From: Oscillospiraceae bacterium
GTDB taxonomy: Bacteria > Bacillota > Clostridia > Oscillospirales > Acutalibacteraceae
Assembly (NCBI GenBank): GCA_022508865.1
Contig: JAFLUK010000003.1
Location: forward strand, 1 to 33,761
DNA: 33,761 nt
Direction of reading: 5' to 3'
The notes beneath the pieces are model-generated. The model had not been told where the DNA came from and searched no databases. It saw only the letters and a program-made list of their open reading frames with translations. Made by a program: the position numbers and the translations under genes. Positions within the stretch are counted from its first letter, which is position 1. Each line of letters begins with the position of its first letter. This document shows, one piece after another, positions 16,967 through 26,366 of this stretch.

Positions 16967-18544
16967 TTATACGTTGTCATCTGCCGGTGAGGATTTTGTT
17001 GCCGAGGTGAAAAGTCTTTGCAAATCAACTACAGCGTTTTTGTAAACATAGGAAATTTGCTTGCCGTTTACTGTGATGTAATACTTCTGATTTCCCATAT
17101 CGTAGAACTTCATTTCGTCCTGACTTCTGTCTGAATTGTAGGTATAGCGGATAGTCATTTTCGGACTGCCGCTGATTGCTTCATTTGTAAATCCGTGACG
17201 TAAAAAGTTTTCGCCGTGGGTAAAGTCAAAGGCTGTCTGGAAAGCACCCCTGCTGATTTCTTTGCCGTTGTACTTAACTGTTGTTACAGTGGCTGATTGG
17301 TCATTGTCACTCTTTTGTGTAGCAAGAGTAAAGGTGTAGCTTTTGCTTCCAAAGTTAACCTCGGTCTTGCTGAGGCTGGACATCTGATTATCAACAAAAT
17401 ATTTAGTACGCAAATCATTCAGTGTGTGTTGTGTCCACTTGATAGAGTCGGAAAGAATTCTATAAACAACCTTACCGCCGCTCTTCATCAAATAGCAGTA
17501 GCCCTTTTTGTCAGGCTTGCTTGCCTTAAGACTAACTGTTGTGTCGGGATATTCTGCATACAGCTCTGCAAAAGGAGTTTTAAGACCGTATTTATTAAGC
17601 TGTGCTTCTCCGGGATTTACATACACAACGGAGTTTGCCTGTATTCCTCTGATTCCTGCCTCAACCTCGCTACAGCCTGAATCGCTGCCATAGTAGCTTG
17701 AAGGCTTTTTAATAAGGTAGTTTGTAGAGGCTGTTTCGTCATCACTTGGTACAAATTCTACAGTTTCCTTAAAGTTAGTACCGCTAAGGCGAACAAGTGT
17801 TGGAGAAGCATTGTCGCCGCTGTCGGCAGACTTTGTCACCACAAGGCTCATAAGGTCGTTAATGCCATAGAGGAAGGTGTCAACCGCATCGGACTCTACA
17901 AGGTAAATATAGTCCTTTGTGCCGAATTTTACATAAACCCCTGCGTCAGTAGGGGCGTCGCCTCCCACAATAATTTTTGCAGATGTTTTATCTGTGTATG
18001 TAATCTTAACTGTTGCTCTTGGTGAGTCAAAGCCAAAGTCTTTATCCTGTGTTCCGTCAGTGGAAACAATTTTTATAAAGGAAAGAGAAGCTGCATCGTT
18101 TGCAATAGCATCAGGTGTGCCATCTGCAATTGCATACTTTTCATAGCCTACAAGGGTGTACTCTGTAGCCTGTGTTTCCTCTTTTTCCTCTCCGTTTTCG
18201 TCAGTTGTTTTTTTAACAGGTGTATAGCTTTTTATTTTGTACTTGCTCTTTGTGTTTTCCACTTCAATTGTTTTTATGTTTCTTGGAATATATGACAGCA
18301 GATCGCCTGTGCCGTTTTCTGAAACTTCGCCGTCAGCGTTAACTTCAGGCTCGGCCTGATGAAGATTGTCCTTGTCAACAGTGGCATCAAATTTTGCAGT
18401 TTTTGTAGGGTCTACTGCTGTTGTGTCATCCTGACTGTCGGGCAAATTCAGCACTACAACAAGTGCAGCTGCAATAAGAGCCACAACCAAAACAGGAACA
18501 AGTATTTTTAAAAGTTTATTTTTACTTTTTTTCTTAACAGCCAT
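16967..18544 (-). CDS. DUF4340 domain-containing membrane-anchored protein
   Basis: 525 aa, N-terminal TM anchor, extracytoplasmic beta-rich protein (GFDSPRATVKITYTDKTSAKIIVGGDAPTDAGVYVKFGTKDYIYLVESDAVDTFL) typical of DUF4340; 3' to a GldG-like gene. Confidence 0.8.
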   Translation of the reverse strand: MAVKKKSKNKLLKILVPVLVVALIAAALVVVLNLPDSQDDTTAVDPTKTAKFDATVDKDNLHQAEPEVNADGEVSENGTGDLLSYIPRNIKTIEVENTKSKYKIKSYTPVKKTTDENGEEKEETQATEYTLVGYEKYAIADGTPDAIANDAASLSFIKIVSTDGTQDKDFGFDSPRATVKITYTDKTSAKIIVGGDAPTDAGVYVKFGTKDYIYLVESDAVDTFLYGINDLMSLVVTKSADSGDNASPTLVRLSGTNFKETVEFVPSDDETASTNYLIKKPSSYYGSDSGCSEVEAGIRGIQANSVVYVNPGEAQLNKYGLKTPFAELYAEYPDTTVSLKASKPDKKGYCYLMKSGGKVVYRILSDSIKWTQHTLNDLRTKYFVDNQMSSLSKTEVNFGSKSYTFTLATQKSDNDQSATVTTVKYNGKEISRGAFQTAFDFTHGENFLRHGFTNEAISGSPKMTIRYTYNSDRSQDEMKFYDMGNQKYYITVNGKQISYVYKNAVVDLQRLFTSATKSSPADDNV

Positions 18545-20166
18545 TATTTTTTCCTCCTGATTGCCCAGATTACAATGCCCAGAACAAGCACACCGATAGG
18601 TACTATACCAAGGAAGATTACAGATGGTATTGTGGCGTCTGTGGCAGCTTCAAGTCCTAAATCTGTACTGGAAGCGGTAGCGCTTGTAATTGTAATTGTT
18701 TCTCCCTCGTTTTCTGTGAGAACATTGCAAAGATTAACAAAATAGTTTGCGTTGTTGTACTGTGTGTAGCCGTTGAGGAAAGTGTCGGATATGGCGTAGT
18801 AGGAGCCGATTACAACAACATTCTTGTTAATTCCTTCTGATACTTCGGAACGATTAATTGCAACACCGCAAAGTGGTTTTCCGCCGCCGTCCTGAACTTC
18901 CTCTTCAGATTGAGCAGTAAGTGGAATAATGTCTGCCTTATCTGATGAATCAAGAAGTGTTAGTGCTGTTGAGTTATCTGTAAAGCTGATTGGCTTAACA
19001 TCACCCATAACCACCTTTGTGGATATATCTATGCCGGTTGTAAAGGTATCGTTGCTGTAGTCAAAAATAGAAATTGTGTGCTGATTAGGATACATTGATG
19101 TAAGATAGCTGTTGTCCTGCTCATATATCCAATTGTCAGTTATTTTCATACCCTGTTCTTCAAGGAATGCATCAAGGTTAGGGGTGCCGTTTTCAACAAG
19201 ATAGGGGCTTGGAACATAAACAAAGGTTTTGCTCTTTTTCTTGGCTGTACCAAGGAAGTTGTTTACCTTTTCCAGAGATTCTTCCGAAATATCCTTGGAA
19301 GGTCCGATAAAGAACACAATGTCTGTATCCTTGGGAATATCCTTATTGGAGTCCAAATCTACGTCAGAAACGCTGTAAGCCTGATTTTTAAGAAGGGTCT
19401 TAAGCCCTGAATATATGCTCTGTCCGCTCTGGCTGTCTTTTTCCGCAGTTATACCGGAAGATGTTACAAAGCAGGCATTAACAGGATTTGTTTGTGTCAG
19501 GGCAAGTAAAGCAGTGCACACAGCCTGTTCAACATTGCTCTTTGTAATGTTTGTTGTGTAGGTATCCTGATCTATTTGAAAGGCAAACAAATCCTCCATA
19601 GACAAGCCCTTGTAGTTATTGTCTCCTGCATCAACAATACAAACAGCACCTGCCTCCGAAAAGTTCAGGTCACTGTATCTTGTTGTAAAGGACGGGTCTG
19701 AAGAAACATCCTTGTACTTAAAGGTTATGTGACTGTTCAGTGCCGCAATTTCCTTGAAAAAGCGGTTTGCCTGGGTAAAGTACGCAACATCGAAATAGTC
19801 GTCATATGATGTAAAGGTATTCTCCTCCAAAAGGAGATAAATAGTAATATCCTTGTCTACATTTTTGCACAGTTTTTCTGTATCCTCCTGAAGCTGATAC
19901 ATATTGCTGCTTGTAATATCAAAGGCAAGGGAGGGGAATTTGCTTTCCAGAACGGAAGCAATAATGTTGACTGCTATTACACAGGCAAGAAAAACTGCTA
20001 CTACTGCGGCAAACAGCCAGCCTCTTGCAAATTTTCTTGAATGTAAAATATCTTTAATTTTTGAATTTTTGTTTTCTTTTTCTGTAGCGATTTCCTTTGC
20101 TGAATTTTCAGCATTATCATTTTCAATTTCTGAAGCAAGGAATTCTTCAATATTTTTCTTTGACAT
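18544..20166 (-). CDS. GldG-like ABC transporter auxiliary/substrate-binding protein
   Basis: 540 aa; N- and C-terminal TM helices; FDITSSNMYQLQEDTEKLCKNVDKDITIYLLLEEN...YFDVAYFTQANRFFKEIAALNSHITFKYKD. Overlaps the next gene by 1 bp (TAATG). Confidence 0.8.
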   Translation of the reverse strand: MSKKNIEEFLASEIENDNAENSAKEIATEKENKNSKIKDILHSRKFARGWLFAAVVAVFLACVIAVNIIASVLESKFPSLAFDITSSNMYQLQEDTEKLCKNVDKDITIYLLLEENTFTSYDDYFDVAYFTQANRFFKEIAALNSHITFKYKDVSSDPSFTTRYSDLNFSEAGAVCIVDAGDNNYKGLSMEDLFAFQIDQDTYTTNITKSNVEQAVCTALLALTQTNPVNACFVTSSGITAEKDSQSGQSIYSGLKTLLKNQAYSVSDVDLDSNKDIPKDTDIVFFIGPSKDISEESLEKVNNFLGTAKKKSKTFVYVPSPYLVENGTPNLDAFLEEQGMKITDNWIYEQDNSYLTSMYPNQHTISIFDYSNDTFTTGIDISTKVVMGDVKPISFTDNSTALTLLDSSDKADIIPLTAQSEEEVQDGGGKPLCGVAINRSEVSEGINKNVVVIGSYYAISDTFLNGYTQYNNANYFVNLCNVLTENEGETITITSATASSTDLGLEAATDATIPSVIFLGIVPIGVLVLGIVIWAIRRKK

Positions 20167-20178
20167 AATCTTACCTCC

Positions 20179-20889
20179 TTAACTCCAGCGTCTTTTTTCA
20201 AGTACTCTCAATGTAAGGAAAATAAACAGTACAATTACAGAAAGGAAGAATACTGTATCTGCCACGCTGAGGATACCTGTTGTAAAGTTTGTATAGTGAC
20301 GGACAAAGGAAATGCTTGCAATTGCAGTGCTCAACCATTCTACAGAAACCAGGTTTGCAATGGAATCAATGAAGAAGATGGCAAGACCTGCACACATTCC
20401 GATGATTGCAGAGATTATCATACTCTCTGTAAGAGAAGAAATAAACACGTTAAGTGCAATCATTGCAGAGCCAAGAAGAATTGTACCCAAAAGATTACCC
20501 AGGAAAACCGACCAGTCAGGTGTGCCGCTGGGATAGGTGCAAAGTGTCAGTGCGAAAAGTATGTATATAGCCATACAGCAAAGGAACATTACCGTTGAGC
20601 CCAAAAATTTGCCCATTACAATCTCGCCAAGTCCCAGTGGAGAGGTAAGGAGAGCCTGGTCTGTCTTTTGCTTTTTTTCTTCTGAAAAGCTTTTCATTGT
20701 AATAATAGGAATAACAAGAACTGTAATCATAAACATATTGGAAAACAGTGTTGCCATATCCTTGCTGCTTCTCATAAGGCAGTAGTAGTAGAAAAACAGT
20801 CCTGCAAAGAAGTAGTAAACTGCAAGGACTACATAGCCGACTGCCGAGGTAAAGAATGAACCCAGTTCTTTTTTCAGTATTGCTGTCAT
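20179..20889 (-). CDS. ABC transporter permease (GldF/ABC-2 type)
   Basis: 236 aa, six hydrophobic segments; KELGSFFTSAVGYVVLAVYYFFAGLFFYY, ITMKSFSEEKKQKTDQALLTSPLGLGEIVMGKFLGS. Confidence 0.88.
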   Translation of the reverse strand: MTAILKKELGSFFTSAVGYVVLAVYYFFAGLFFYYYCLMRSSKDMATLFSNMFMITVLVIPIITMKSFSEEKKQKTDQALLTSPLGLGEIVMGKFLGSTVMFLCCMAIYILFALTLCTYPSGTPDWSVFLGNLLGTILLGSAMIALNVFISSLTESMIISAIIGMCAGLAIFFIDSIANLVSVEWLSTAIASISFVRHYTNFTTGILSVADTVFFLSVIVLFIFLTLRVLEKRRWS

Positions 20890-21842
20890 TATTTTTTACC
20901 TCCCTTTATAGCCTTGCCTGATGTAAGTCGTAAGTATGCTTCTTCAAGGCTCATACCGCCCTCATTCATACCGAGAATAGGCATATTATTTTTAGCCATA
21001 GCATTAAACACGTCTTTTCTGATGTCGTTCTCAATTTTGTGTTCAATGTTGTAAATAAATGTATTGTTGTTTGTCTGTCTGTCAACAGAAATTTTTCTTA
21101 TTCCTGTTACGGTTTTCAGTGCAGAGGTAACTGCCGATACAGTACCCTCGGCTTCCAGAGTAAGGATGCCCTTGCCTGAAATTGCAGAGGAAAGCTCATT
21201 TGTCTTTGTGTCGGCGGCAACCTCACCGTTGCAGATAACAACAATTCGGTCACAGATTGCAGAAACCTCGGAAAGTATATGGGAAGAAAAGATGATTGTG
21301 TGCTTCTTGCCAAGTCCTTTGATAAGTGTTCTGAATTCCTTAATCTGTGAGGGGTCAAGACCAACTGTAGGTTCGTCAAGAATAAGTACAGGGGGATTTC
21401 CCAGAAGTGCCTGTGCCAGACCTACCCTTTGCTTGTAGCCCTTTGACAAATTGCGAATAATTCTGTTTTGGTGGTCGCCCAGCTTTGTGATTGTAAGCAC
21501 CTCGTCAATATGTTCCTTTTTGGGCAGTTTAACCTTTTTGATAGAGAACATAAATTCAAGATATTTTCTTACTGTCATATCCGTATACAGCGGTGGAATT
21601 TCAGGAAGATATCCAATTTGTGATTTTGCTTCCTTCGGGTCCTTTAAAATTTCTGCATCGTTTATGGTAACTGTTCCGCTTGTAGATGAAATATAGCCTG
21701 TAATGATGTTCATTGTGGTGCTTTTGCCTGCACCGTTAGGTCCGAGAAAGCCCAAAATTTCGCCATCGTTTACAGTAAAGCTGATGTTGTTAACAGCCGC
21801 AATATCACCGTAGCGTTTAACAAGGTTTTTAACCTCAACCAT
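20889..21842 (-). CDS. ABC transporter ATP-binding protein (GldA-like)
   Basis: Walker A GPNGAGKST, signature NLSKGYKQRVGLAQ, Walker B VLILDEPTVGLDP, H-loop SSHIL. Confidence 0.95.
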   Translation of the reverse strand: MVEVKNLVKRYGDIAAVNNISFTVNDGEILGFLGPNGAGKSTTMNIITGYISSTSGTVTINDAEILKDPKEAKSQIGYLPEIPPLYTDMTVRKYLEFMFSIKKVKLPKKEHIDEVLTITKLGDHQNRIIRNLSKGYKQRVGLAQALLGNPPVLILDEPTVGLDPSQIKEFRTLIKGLGKKHTIIFSSHILSEVSAICDRIVVICNGEVAADTKTNELSSAISGKGILTLEAEGTVSAVTSALKTVTGIRKISVDRQTNNNTFIYNIEHKIENDIRKDVFNAMAKNNMPILGMNEGGMSLEEAYLRLTSGKAIKGGKK

Positions 21843-22197
21843 TTTGTCAACTCCTTTGCGATTCGCAGTATATGCTTATTCTATTTTAACAGAATAAAAA
21901 GTTTTTACAATAACTAAAGGGTAAAAGTCATTTTTTATTCACAAAGTTTCAATTCTTCTTCACATTATCACAAAAATCATCGTGAATATTTACAAAATAC
22001 AATGAAATTTTTTATGACATATGCCAACTGAAAAAATTTGCTGTTAAAAAATTCAAAAAACCTCAAATTAATCTAAAAAACTCCCTGTTTTAACAACATA
22101 CATTATATCATAAAAATTCTTGGTATTCAATTAGTATAAAGTGCCTTTTTCAGTAAACATTATTTTATATGAATACAGAAATGAAAAGGGTGATAGT

Positions 22198-22554
22198 ATG
22201 GATTATATCAAGGCGTTTGTTGTGGGAGGTCTGATTTGTGTTATCGGACAGATATTTATTGACAAAACTAACCTGACTCCTGCAAGAATATTAACCTCAC
22301 TTGTGGTAATAGGGGTTATTCTTGGGGCGGTTGGTGTGTATAAGCCCCTTGTGGATTTTGCAGGGGCAGGGGCAACAGTACCTTTAAGCGGCTTTGGATT
22401 TAATCTTTATAAGGGTGTAAAAGAGGCTATCAGTCAGGACGGCTGGCTGGGCATACTTACAGGGGGATTTACCGCCTGTAGTGCAGGAATAGCGGCGGCA
22501 ATAATTTTTGGTATGATAGCAGGTGTCTTTGGCAAGCCCAGCGACAAAAAATAA
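22198..22554 (+). CDS. spoVAE: Stage V sporulation protein AE (SpoVAE)
   Basis: MDYIKAFVVGGLICVIGQIFIDKTNLTPARILTSLVVIGVILGAVGVYKPLVDFAGAGATVPLSGFG; ATG at 22198 preferred to the 22141 ORF start (RBS AAAGGGTGA). Confidence 0.9.
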   Translation: MDYIKAFVVGGLICVIGQIFIDKTNLTPARILTSLVVIGVILGAVGVYKPLVDFAGAGATVPLSGFGFNLYKGVKEAISQDGWLGILTGGFTACSAGIAAAIIFGMIAGVFGKPSDKK

Positions 22555-22572
22555 AATTAATTGGTGATAAAA

Positions 22573-23664
22573 ATGATAGAAATACTTACAAAGCATAATG
22601 TCAGCTTTAAAACAGAATTCAGCAACAGACAAATTACCGTGCCTGTTATCTACAGCGGGGAGTATCTTTCCAATGAGCTTTTAGACCTTAATTTGGCTCG
22701 GTTGTGCTGTACTCTTTGCTGTGCCGCATATGACGAAACGGAAATGATAAAAGCTTTTCAGGATGGAGAATTTACAGAAATAAAAACTTTTTATACCCAT
22801 AACGAGGAAAATTCAGCTTCCTTTGCAGTTGCAAAACGGAACGACATCTATTATGTGGTAATCAGGGGCACCTGCGGCGAGGAATGGTACAACAATTTCA
22901 GAACAGGTGTGGGAGATACACATCAGGGATATTATGATACAGTGTGCAAAATTTTGCCTGTTATCAGTAAATATGCCAAGGGCAAAAACGGTATTGTGCT
23001 GACAGGTCATTCCAGAGGAGGAGCTCTTTGCAATCTGCTGGCGGCTGAACTAATAAAGGACGGCAGAGAAAACATCTTTGCCTACACTTTTGCCTGTCCC
23101 AATGTTACCACCAAGGAAGAAGCATACAGCAAAAAATTCAGAAACATACACAACTTTGTGTATGAGGAGGATTTTATTACTCATTGTCCCTTGGAGGAAT
23201 GGGGATATAGCAGATACGGTAATACGGTGGTGTTCAGGTCAAGGGAGATAAACTATCGCAAGCTGAAAAAGACCTTTAATGAATTGACGGGAATGAACTT
23301 TATTTCATTTAGGGATTGTAATAAAAATATTGATGATTTTACAGACACGGCACTTCGTCTTGCCGCAGGTCCGTATGAATACTACAACAAGGGTTATCTG
23401 GTGGATGAAGAATATATCTCGCTGTATGATTATTTCCTCATTATATGTGATTTGTTCAATGATAAAAATTCCTTTGAAGCAGGAATTACTCTCCTTGCCA
23501 CCAAGCTGTCTGAATTTGCGCCAATCACTAATTTTCTTGTGAGCGGAACAGAAATGACCGATTTTATTTCTCATGGCGGTGCTAAAAATTCCTGCGGAAT
23601 GTTTGCCCATTCCTGCCTTACCTATCTGTGTCTTTTGGATACTCAAAAAATTAAGGCACCATAA
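22573..23664 (+). CDS. Class-3-lipase-like alpha/beta hydrolase
   Basis: GTCGEEWYNNFRTGVGDTHQGYYDTV...IVLTGHSRGGALCNLLA nucleophile elbow GHSRG; ATG 22573 preferred (RBS GGTGA). Confidence 0.82.
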   Translation: MIEILTKHNVSFKTEFSNRQITVPVIYSGEYLSNELLDLNLARLCCTLCCAAYDETEMIKAFQDGEFTEIKTFYTHNEENSASFAVAKRNDIYYVVIRGTCGEEWYNNFRTGVGDTHQGYYDTVCKILPVISKYAKGKNGIVLTGHSRGGALCNLLAAELIKDGRENIFAYTFACPNVTTKEEAYSKKFRNIHNFVYEEDFITHCPLEEWGYSRYGNTVVFRSREINYRKLKKTFNELTGMNFISFRDCNKNIDDFTDTALRLAAGPYEYYNKGYLVDEEYISLYDYFLIICDLFNDKNSFEAGITLLATKLSEFAPITNFLVSGTEMTDFISHGGAKNSCGMFAHSCLTYLCLLDTQKIKAP

Positions 23665-23685
23665 AATTAAGGTATCATAAATATA

Positions 23686-23737
23686 AAAAAGCGAAGCAAT
23701 CCCAAAACTAATCTTTTAGGGTGTTGCTTTGCTTTTT
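23686..23737 (+). terminator. Candidate intrinsic terminator after lipase-like gene
   Basis: AAAAAGCGAAGCAA ... TTGCTTTGCTTTTT, one mismatch in the stem, with T-run. Confidence 0.6.
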
Positions 23738-23767
23738 GCTTTCTTGATAAAAATTTAATTGAAAGTC

Positions 23768-23796
23768 TTGACAAAGATTAACTCCTGTTATATAAT
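23768..23796 (+). promoter_or_regulatory. Perfect-consensus sigma-A promoter of feoAB operon
   Basis: TTGACA (23768-23773), 17-bp spacer, TATAAT (23791-23796). Confidence 0.85.
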
Positions 23797-23804
23797 AATT
23801 TTGC

Positions 23805-23822
23805 AGTTAGCTTTAGCTAACT
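23805..23822 (+). promoter_or_regulatory. Candidate metal-regulator operator 1
   Basis: AGTTAG-ctttag-CTAACT perfect inverted repeat just downstream of the -10. Confidence 0.65.
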
Positions 23823-23838
23823 TAAATTTTTGTTTATT

Positions 23839-23856
23839 AGTTAGTTTGTGCTAACT
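23839..23856 (+). promoter_or_regulatory. Candidate metal-regulator operator 2
   Basis: AGTTAG-tttgtg-CTAACT, same half-sites and spacing as operator 1. Confidence 0.65.
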
Positions 23857-23913
23857 GTAATAAAACAGAAAATCACAGAATAAAATATATTGGATAAAGG
23901 GGAGATTTTGCCT

Positions 23914-24135
23914 ATGAAAACACTTAGAAATACAAAAATCGGCAAGACGGAAACCGTAAAAAAAATTATGGGTCAGGGTGCGTTGAGAAGAAGAATTATG
24001 GATATGGGAATTACAAAGGGAGTTAAGGTAACAGTCCGCAAGGTGGCTCCTCTTGGTGACCCTTTGGAAATTACAGTAAGGGGCTATGAAATGTCTCTCA
24101 GAAAAGCAGATGCGGAAATGATAGTTTTGGAATAA
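23914..24135 (+). CDS. feoA: Ferrous iron transport protein A
   Basis: 73 aa from ATG 23914 (RBS AAAGGGGAG); GQGALRRRIMDMGITKGVKVTVRKVAPLGDPLEITVRGYEMSLRKADAEMI. Confidence 0.92.
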   Translation: MKTLRNTKIGKTETVKKIMGQGALRRRIMDMGITKGVKVTVRKVAPLGDPLEITVRGYEMSLRKADAEMIVLE

Positions 24136-24151
24136 ATTTTTTGTACCATTT

Positions 24152-24169
24152 GGTTAGTTGTAGCTAACC
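24152..24169 (+). promoter_or_regulatory. Candidate metal-regulator operator 3, between feoA and feoB
   Basis: GGTTAG-ttgtag-CTAACC perfect inverted repeat, same architecture as operators 1 and 2. Confidence 0.6.
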
Positions 24170-24197
24170 GAAATCAAAGGAAAGAGAGGAAAAAGTA

Positions 24198-26342
24198 ATG
24201 AACATAAAAATTGCCCTTGCAGGCAATCCAAACAGCGGCAAAACCACACTATTTAATTTGCTTACAGGCTCAAATCAGTATGTAGGCAATTGGCCCGGAG
24301 TTACCGTGGAAAAAAAGGAGGGTAAGTTGAAAAAACACAGTAATGTAACAGTTACCGACCTTCCGGGAATTTACTCACTGTCACCCTATACATTAGAGGA
24401 AGTTGTTGCAAGAAATTATTTAATTGAAGAAAATCCCGATGTAATACTAAACATAGTGGACGGCACAAATCTTGAACGCAACCTCTATCTTACAACCCAG
24501 CTTGTTGAACTGGGAATACCTGTTGTAATAGCTATTAATATGACAGATATTTTAAGAAAAAAAGGTGAAAAAATTGATATTGATGCCCTTTCAAAAAAGC
24601 TGGGCTGTAGTGTGGTAGAGATTTCTGCGCTGAAGGGTACAGGTATTTCAAAGGTAACCGATGCGGCTTTGGCAGCGGCAGAAAATAAGGGTAGTTTACC
24701 TGTCTATAAATTTTCCTCGTCAATAGAGGAAGCCTTAAAAAAGATAGAAATACCCGCAACTCAAGCTAACAAAATACCTGCAGAAAGACTTCGCTGGTAC
24801 TGTGTTAAGGTTTTTGAAAGAGACAGCAGGGTTAAGGAAAAACTGAATTTTTCAGATAGTGCGGCACTAAATATCGAAAAGGAAATTAAGACGGTTGAGA
24901 CAATCCTTGATGACGACTCTGAAAGTATTATTATTAACGAAAGATACTTATTCATCGAAAAAATCTTAAAGGATTGTTACATAAAAAGTAACAAGGGCAG
25001 TATGACAACTTCCGACAAGATTGATAGGATAGTTACAAACCGAATTGCGGCTTTGCCATTATTTGCACTTGTTATGTTCCTTGTATATTATATTTCTGTT
25101 ACTACAGTGGGAAGTTGGACTACCGATTGGGTAAACGATAACCTTTTTGGAGAAGGGTTTTCTCTGTTTGGACAGGAAATTGCCGGTATTCCCACTCTTG
25201 TTGAGGGAGGATTGAATACCATTGGCTGTGCAGATTGGCTTGTGGGACTTATTGTAGACGGTATAGTCGGAGGTGTTGGGGCTGTGCTTGGCTTTTTGCC
25301 CCAGCTGTTTGTGTTGTTTATGTTTCTTGCAATACTTGAGGGTTGTGGTTATATGGCAAGAATAGCCTTCGTTATGGATAAAATATTCTGCAAATTCGGT
25401 CTTTCCGGTAAGTCATTTATTCCTATACTCATAGGTACAGGCTGTGGTGTTCCCGGAATTATGGCGTCCAGAACAATAGAAAATCAGCGTGACAGAAGAA
25501 TGACAATTATCACTACCACTTTTATTCCCTGCAGTGCAAAGCTGCCTATTATTGCTCTTATAGCCTCATCAATGTTCGGCGGTGCCTGGTGGGTGGCACC
25601 AAGTGCATATTTTGCAGGAATTGCGGCAATTATTACATCGGGAATAATGTTAAAGAAAACAAAGCTGTTTTCAGGGGAAGTTGCTCCCTTTGTTATGGAG
25701 CTTCCTGCATATCATCTGCCTGCTGTCAGCAATGTGTTGAGAAGTATGTGGGAGCGTGGATGGTCCTTTATTAAAAAGGCAGGAACTATTATTCTTGTTT
25801 CTTCAATATTAATATGGGCAGGCTCTGCCTTTGGTTTTCAGGAAGGACAGTTTATATTTAATCCTGAAATGGAATTGGAAAACAGCATAATCGGTATAAT
25901 CGGCAGTGGTATTTGCCATATATTCGCACCTCTTGGTTTTGGTAATATTAAAGCAACAATAGCTACAATTATGGGCCTTGTGGCAAAGGAAGAAATTGTC
26001 GGTGTGTTTGGTGTGCTGGACTTTGTGGGTATGACTAAACTGTCTGCATATTCATTCCTGTTGTTCAATCTGCTGTGTGCTCCCTGCTTTGCTGCAATGG
26101 GTGCAATCAGAAGAGAGATGAACAGAGGAAAATGGACAATGTTTGCAATCGGTTATCAGTGTGCGTTTGCCTATGCAGTGTCATTGGTAGTATATCAGCT
26201 TGGAATGATGTTTACAGGACAGGGCAACATTTTGGGAACAGCTGTTGCAGTAATAATTACAGGAATATTTGTATATATGCTGTTAAGGCAACCCTTCAAA
26301 GGAACAAGACTGACCACAAGAGTAAAAAATGTTCAGCTTTAA
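24198..26342 (+). CDS. feoB: Ferrous iron transport protein B
   Basis: 714 aa; G1 GNPNSGKTT, G3 DLPGIYSL, NMTD, and Gate/core TM motifs (IPILIGTGCGVPGIMASRTIENQRDRRMTIITTTFIPCSAKLPI). Confidence 0.97.
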   Translation: MNIKIALAGNPNSGKTTLFNLLTGSNQYVGNWPGVTVEKKEGKLKKHSNVTVTDLPGIYSLSPYTLEEVVARNYLIEENPDVILNIVDGTNLERNLYLTTQLVELGIPVVIAINMTDILRKKGEKIDIDALSKKLGCSVVEISALKGTGISKVTDAALAAAENKGSLPVYKFSSSIEEALKKIEIPATQANKIPAERLRWYCVKVFERDSRVKEKLNFSDSAALNIEKEIKTVETILDDDSESIIINERYLFIEKILKDCYIKSNKGSMTTSDKIDRIVTNRIAALPLFALVMFLVYYISVTTVGSWTTDWVNDNLFGEGFSLFGQEIAGIPTLVEGGLNTIGCADWLVGLIVDGIVGGVGAVLGFLPQLFVLFMFLAILEGCGYMARIAFVMDKIFCKFGLSGKSFIPILIGTGCGVPGIMASRTIENQRDRRMTIITTTFIPCSAKLPIIALIASSMFGGAWWVAPSAYFAGIAAIITSGIMLKKTKLFSGEVAPFVMELPAYHLPAVSNVLRSMWERGWSFIKKAGTIILVSSILIWAGSAFGFQEGQFIFNPEMELENSIIGIIGSGICHIFAPLGFGNIKATIATIMGLVAKEEIVGVFGVLDFVGMTKLSAYSFLLFNLLCAPCFAAMGAIRREMNRGKWTMFAIGYQCAFAYAVSLVVYQLGMMFTGQGNILGTAVAVIITGIFVYMLLRQPFKGTRLTTRVKNVQL

Positions 26343-26366
26343 AAAAAGAGAGAAAAGGATTTGAAT

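Noticed and set aside
16967-21842. Gliding motility system
   Set aside because: Only GldA/F/G-like ABC parts are present; core gliding motor and Por secretion genes are absent, so motility cannot be claimed.
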